From Sulfurimonas sp. (lineage in GTDB: Bacteria; Campylobacterota; Campylobacteria; Campylobacterales; Sulfurimonadaceae): 64,000 bases of DNA. Below the pieces are notes generated by a model. It was not told the origin of the DNA and made no database searches. It saw only the letters and a list, made by a program, of their open reading frames with translations. The position numbers were made by a program, and so were the translations under genes. Of the stretch, positions 61,986 to 64,000 are shown piece after piece (position 1 is the first letter of the stretch; every line of letters starts with the position of its first letter). The stretch spans positions 100,546 to 164,545 of the forward strand of contig NZ_JAQTLY010000004.1 of NCBI RefSeq assembly GCF_028714655.1, given 5' to 3'.

Positions 61986-63903
61986 AAAAAAGCGTTATAA
62001 ACTCCGCAACCTCCGAAAAAACTACCGCTCTGTTTTGCTCTTTTGTATCCAAAATCCTCTCACACATCAAAGCTAGATTTTCATCAATGTTCGGCACAAG
62101 AGAACGGATATTTTGCAGTTTCTCATTTTTAAGCGCATTTGTAAACCTCTCGTATGCAGAGTATGGCTCTTGGTTTGACAGTTTGTAGTAAAGTTTTCTG
62201 CCTATCTCAAAAAGTTCAAACTCTTCATTTCTCCCTGTGTTTGCTTTTTCACTAAAACCAATCTCAATGTCAATGTTTTTCTCTCTCAAATAAGCGCCGA
62301 GTTTCATCATAAAACCGATAAAAGCAGGAGTGTAGAGCTTTAAGACCCTCTCATTAAACTGCTCAAAGCTCTCAAAAGGATTTTTAACTCTTTTATACTC
62401 CGACATAAGAGTCTCAACATAAAGATGAGCATATCTAAGCGGAGCCGATTTGATGACGGTATACCCCTCAACCCCCTCGCTTGTTAGTTTTCCGCCTAGA
62501 GAGATGTTAACAGCCCCCTCCATTTCTCCCCCGATTTTTACTTTACACCCCTCAAAACCGATGTCGGCAACTCCATGCAAACCGCACCCTTTGACGCACC
62601 CAGACCAGTACATTCTTACTCTTCCATCAAGCATTGGAACTTTTTTTTCTAAGTACTCTGCCATTTTTACAGCATCGCTTTTGTTCTCTATAACTCCAAA
62701 CGGACAGTGCTGTGACCCTGCACAAGCAATGAGATGGTTTTTATAGACCGAATCGACGCTTTTGTATCTTTGAAACAATCTCTCTTTTAAAATCATCCCG
62801 ACATCTCGCACGCCCATTACATAAATGCTCTGTTCGACATCAAACCGCACTTGAGAATTTCCATATTTTTGGCTTAACTCTGAGACTTCTATCAAGTCGC
62901 TTCCGCTAAAAATCCCGCTTGGAACCACTATATGAAGCGCAAAACTTCCATCACGAAGTTGGACTTTTCCATGATCCGAATCGTAAAAATCAAGTTTTGT
63001 CATAGTTTCGCCGGCAGTTGCAAAGTTTATGCCTGCGTTTTGTCTGATTGCTCTGGCTATCTCTTCCATTCCGACCGCTTCAATTAAAAAAGAGAGTCTG
63101 TTTTTATTTCTGTTATCCCTAAAGCCGAATCTTTTAAAGATATCTATGATTGAGTCATACGCATATTCGACTTCATGCGGAAGCAGAAAAATATCTGCAC
63201 TTTTCGCAATTTTGCCTACTTTTCCGCCAAGATACATATTGTAACCGTAAACTCCGTTTTTTTGAGCCAAAACAAAAGAACAGTCATGTCCAAAAGCGTT
63301 ACATCTGTTTGAGATTGAGCCTGTAACGGCAGTGTTAAATTTTCTCGGAAGTGCCGAAATCCACTCATAGTTATATAAAAATTTACTCTGCAGCTTCTCT
63401 AAAAGCTCTTGTGAGGGCAAAATATTGTCAAATCCATAGCTATCAAGCGGATCGTTTACTATATTTCTAAAGTTATCGACCCCTGTTTGGTATGAAGTTA
63501 TGCCGACACTTTGCATTCTCTCAAAAATAGTCGGCATATCTTTTATATCAAGGTATCTAAGCTCCACTTGAGCTCTTGTAGTGATGTCCATATAGTCTTG
63601 CCCAAACTCTTTTGCAACCTCGCCCAAAACTCTTGCTTGAAGCGCATTTAGATGCCCGCCTGAGATTCTTACCCTAAGCATAAATTTTTTCGCAGTCGTA
63701 GAGTCTTTATCGTAGATGCCGAAACATTTCAAGAAGTAATCTTTATCTATCTCTGCAATCGAGTCATAGCCGTTTTTTGCATAATACTCCAACTTTTCAA
63801 ACGCCTCTTTTGGAGTTTGCATAGCCTTTGTCTCTTCGACTTTGTTTACTTTTTTTGCTCTTGCTTCGTAAGCTTTTTGTAACTCTACCATTTTGAGCTC
63901 CAT
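61984..63903 (-). CDS. Siroheme nitrite/sulfite reductase
   Basis: The 639-aa enzyme has the duplicated nitrite/sulfite reductase fold with cluster ligands in CAGSQHC and GCVKGCGLHG, which hold the [4Fe-4S]-siroheme centre. It reduces nitrite or sulfite with six electrons, probably from ferredoxin. Substrate choice cannot be told by eye. An ATG 12 bp downstream (63891) has a better GGAG site and may be the true start. Its stop codon is formed by the adjoining repeat element. Confidence 0.88.
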   Translation of the reverse strand: MELKMVELQKAYEARAKKVNKVEETKAMQTPKEAFEKLEYYAKNGYDSIAEIDKDYFLKCFGIYDKDSTTAKKFMLRVRISGGHLNALQARVLGEVAKEFGQDYMDITTRAQVELRYLDIKDMPTIFERMQSVGITSYQTGVDNFRNIVNDPLDSYGFDNILPSQELLEKLQSKFLYNYEWISALPRKFNTAVTGSISNRCNAFGHDCSFVLAQKNGVYGYNMYLGGKVGKIAKSADIFLLPHEVEYAYDSIIDIFKRFGFRDNRNKNRLSFLIEAVGMEEIARAIRQNAGINFATAGETMTKLDFYDSDHGKVQLRDGSFALHIVVPSGIFSGSDLIEVSELSQKYGNSQVRFDVEQSIYVMGVRDVGMILKERLFQRYKSVDSVYKNHLIACAGSQHCPFGVIENKSDAVKMAEYLEKKVPMLDGRVRMYWSGCVKGCGLHGVADIGFEGCKVKIGGEMEGAVNISLGGKLTSEGVEGYTVIKSAPLRYAHLYVETLMSEYKRVKNPFESFEQFNERVLKLYTPAFIGFMMKLGAYLREKNIDIEIGFSEKANTGRNEEFELFEIGRKLYYKLSNQEPYSAYERFTNALKNEKLQNIRSLVPNIDENLALMCERILDTKEQNRAVVFSEVAEFITLF

Positions 63904-64000
63904 TCTTTCGTTATTACTAAAATTTTAACAGCATAACTTAGATTAATAGGCAGTTTATTGCCTAATTTTTGCACAACCTCTCTACTTTTACCGCACTATG
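63904..64000. other. Right window edge, no gene seen
   Basis: AT-rich leader of the reductase gene. No start with a supporting ribosome site is visible before the edge. Confidence 0.4.

Overview
The window is AT-rich chromosomal DNA of a free-living Campylobacterota (Epsilonproteobacteria), most like Sulfurimonas or a close relative. The blocks pyrH-rpoZ-spoT-tyrS-oxidoreductase-amidase and rpsO / Rrf2 regulator-flhA-DHH protein match gene orders known from Campylobacter and Helicobacter. FlgH has a sigma54-type promoter, there is a single RelA/SpoT enzyme, and hydrogenase maturation, molybdate uptake and siroheme reductase genes fit an anaerobic or microaerobic chemolithotroph. I saw no tRNA, rRNA or CRISPR array.

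Layout. 1-9000 is a very AT-rich defence island, all on the minus strand: MntA/HepT toxin-antitoxin, a Septu-type ATPase/HNH pair, a YhcG (DUF1016) PD-(D/E)XK protein, and a giant COG1112/DUF4011 helicase cut by the left window edge. 9086-15292 carries an operon of CHAD protein, SixA phosphatase, pyruvate kinase and aldo/keto reductase, then Fic and hypCD. 15439-16775 has two opposed toxin-antitoxin modules (Phd/VapC and MazEF). 16833-20571 holds dgt and lemA-DUF3137-EI24. 20596-24118 is a kdpE-kdpD-kup potassium block, inserted behind the EI24 gene and followed by a second, diverged copy of the EI24 gene's end. 24403-40865 is mostly housekeeping: UvrD-like helicase, diguanylate cyclase, DksA-like protein, valS, SulP transporter, flgH, yqeY, trpC, TPR lipoprotein, a methyltransferase and kdsB.

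40701-44900 is an element integrated in the 3' end of kdsB. It is bounded by two 166-bp copies of the kdsB end whose differences are almost all synonymous. It carries an ATPase, a zinc-ribbon protein, a PcfJ-like protein and what looks like an integrase stub. 44948-55868 returns to core genes (rpsO, flhA, amiC, tyrS, spoT, rpoZ, pyrH). 56006-60082 is a molybdate operon, modA-TOBE-modB-ATPase-modC, interrupted by a MITE-like repeat and an ATPase gene. A membrane diguanylate cyclase with a G9 tract at its ribosome binding site and a siroheme nitrite/sulfite reductase close the window; inverted-repeat elements abut the stop codons of both.

The most interesting signals are two accessory cassettes, each flanked by a duplicated 3' end of the host gene (kdsB and EI24); a candidate type I toxin locus (19-aa hydrophobic peptide plus an 80-nt RNA with matching complementarity) below trpC; the compact defence island; a kup gene joined to a shortened KdpD/KdpE pair; and the probable phase-variable G tract. 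All of this is read by eye from the sequence; no database search was run.
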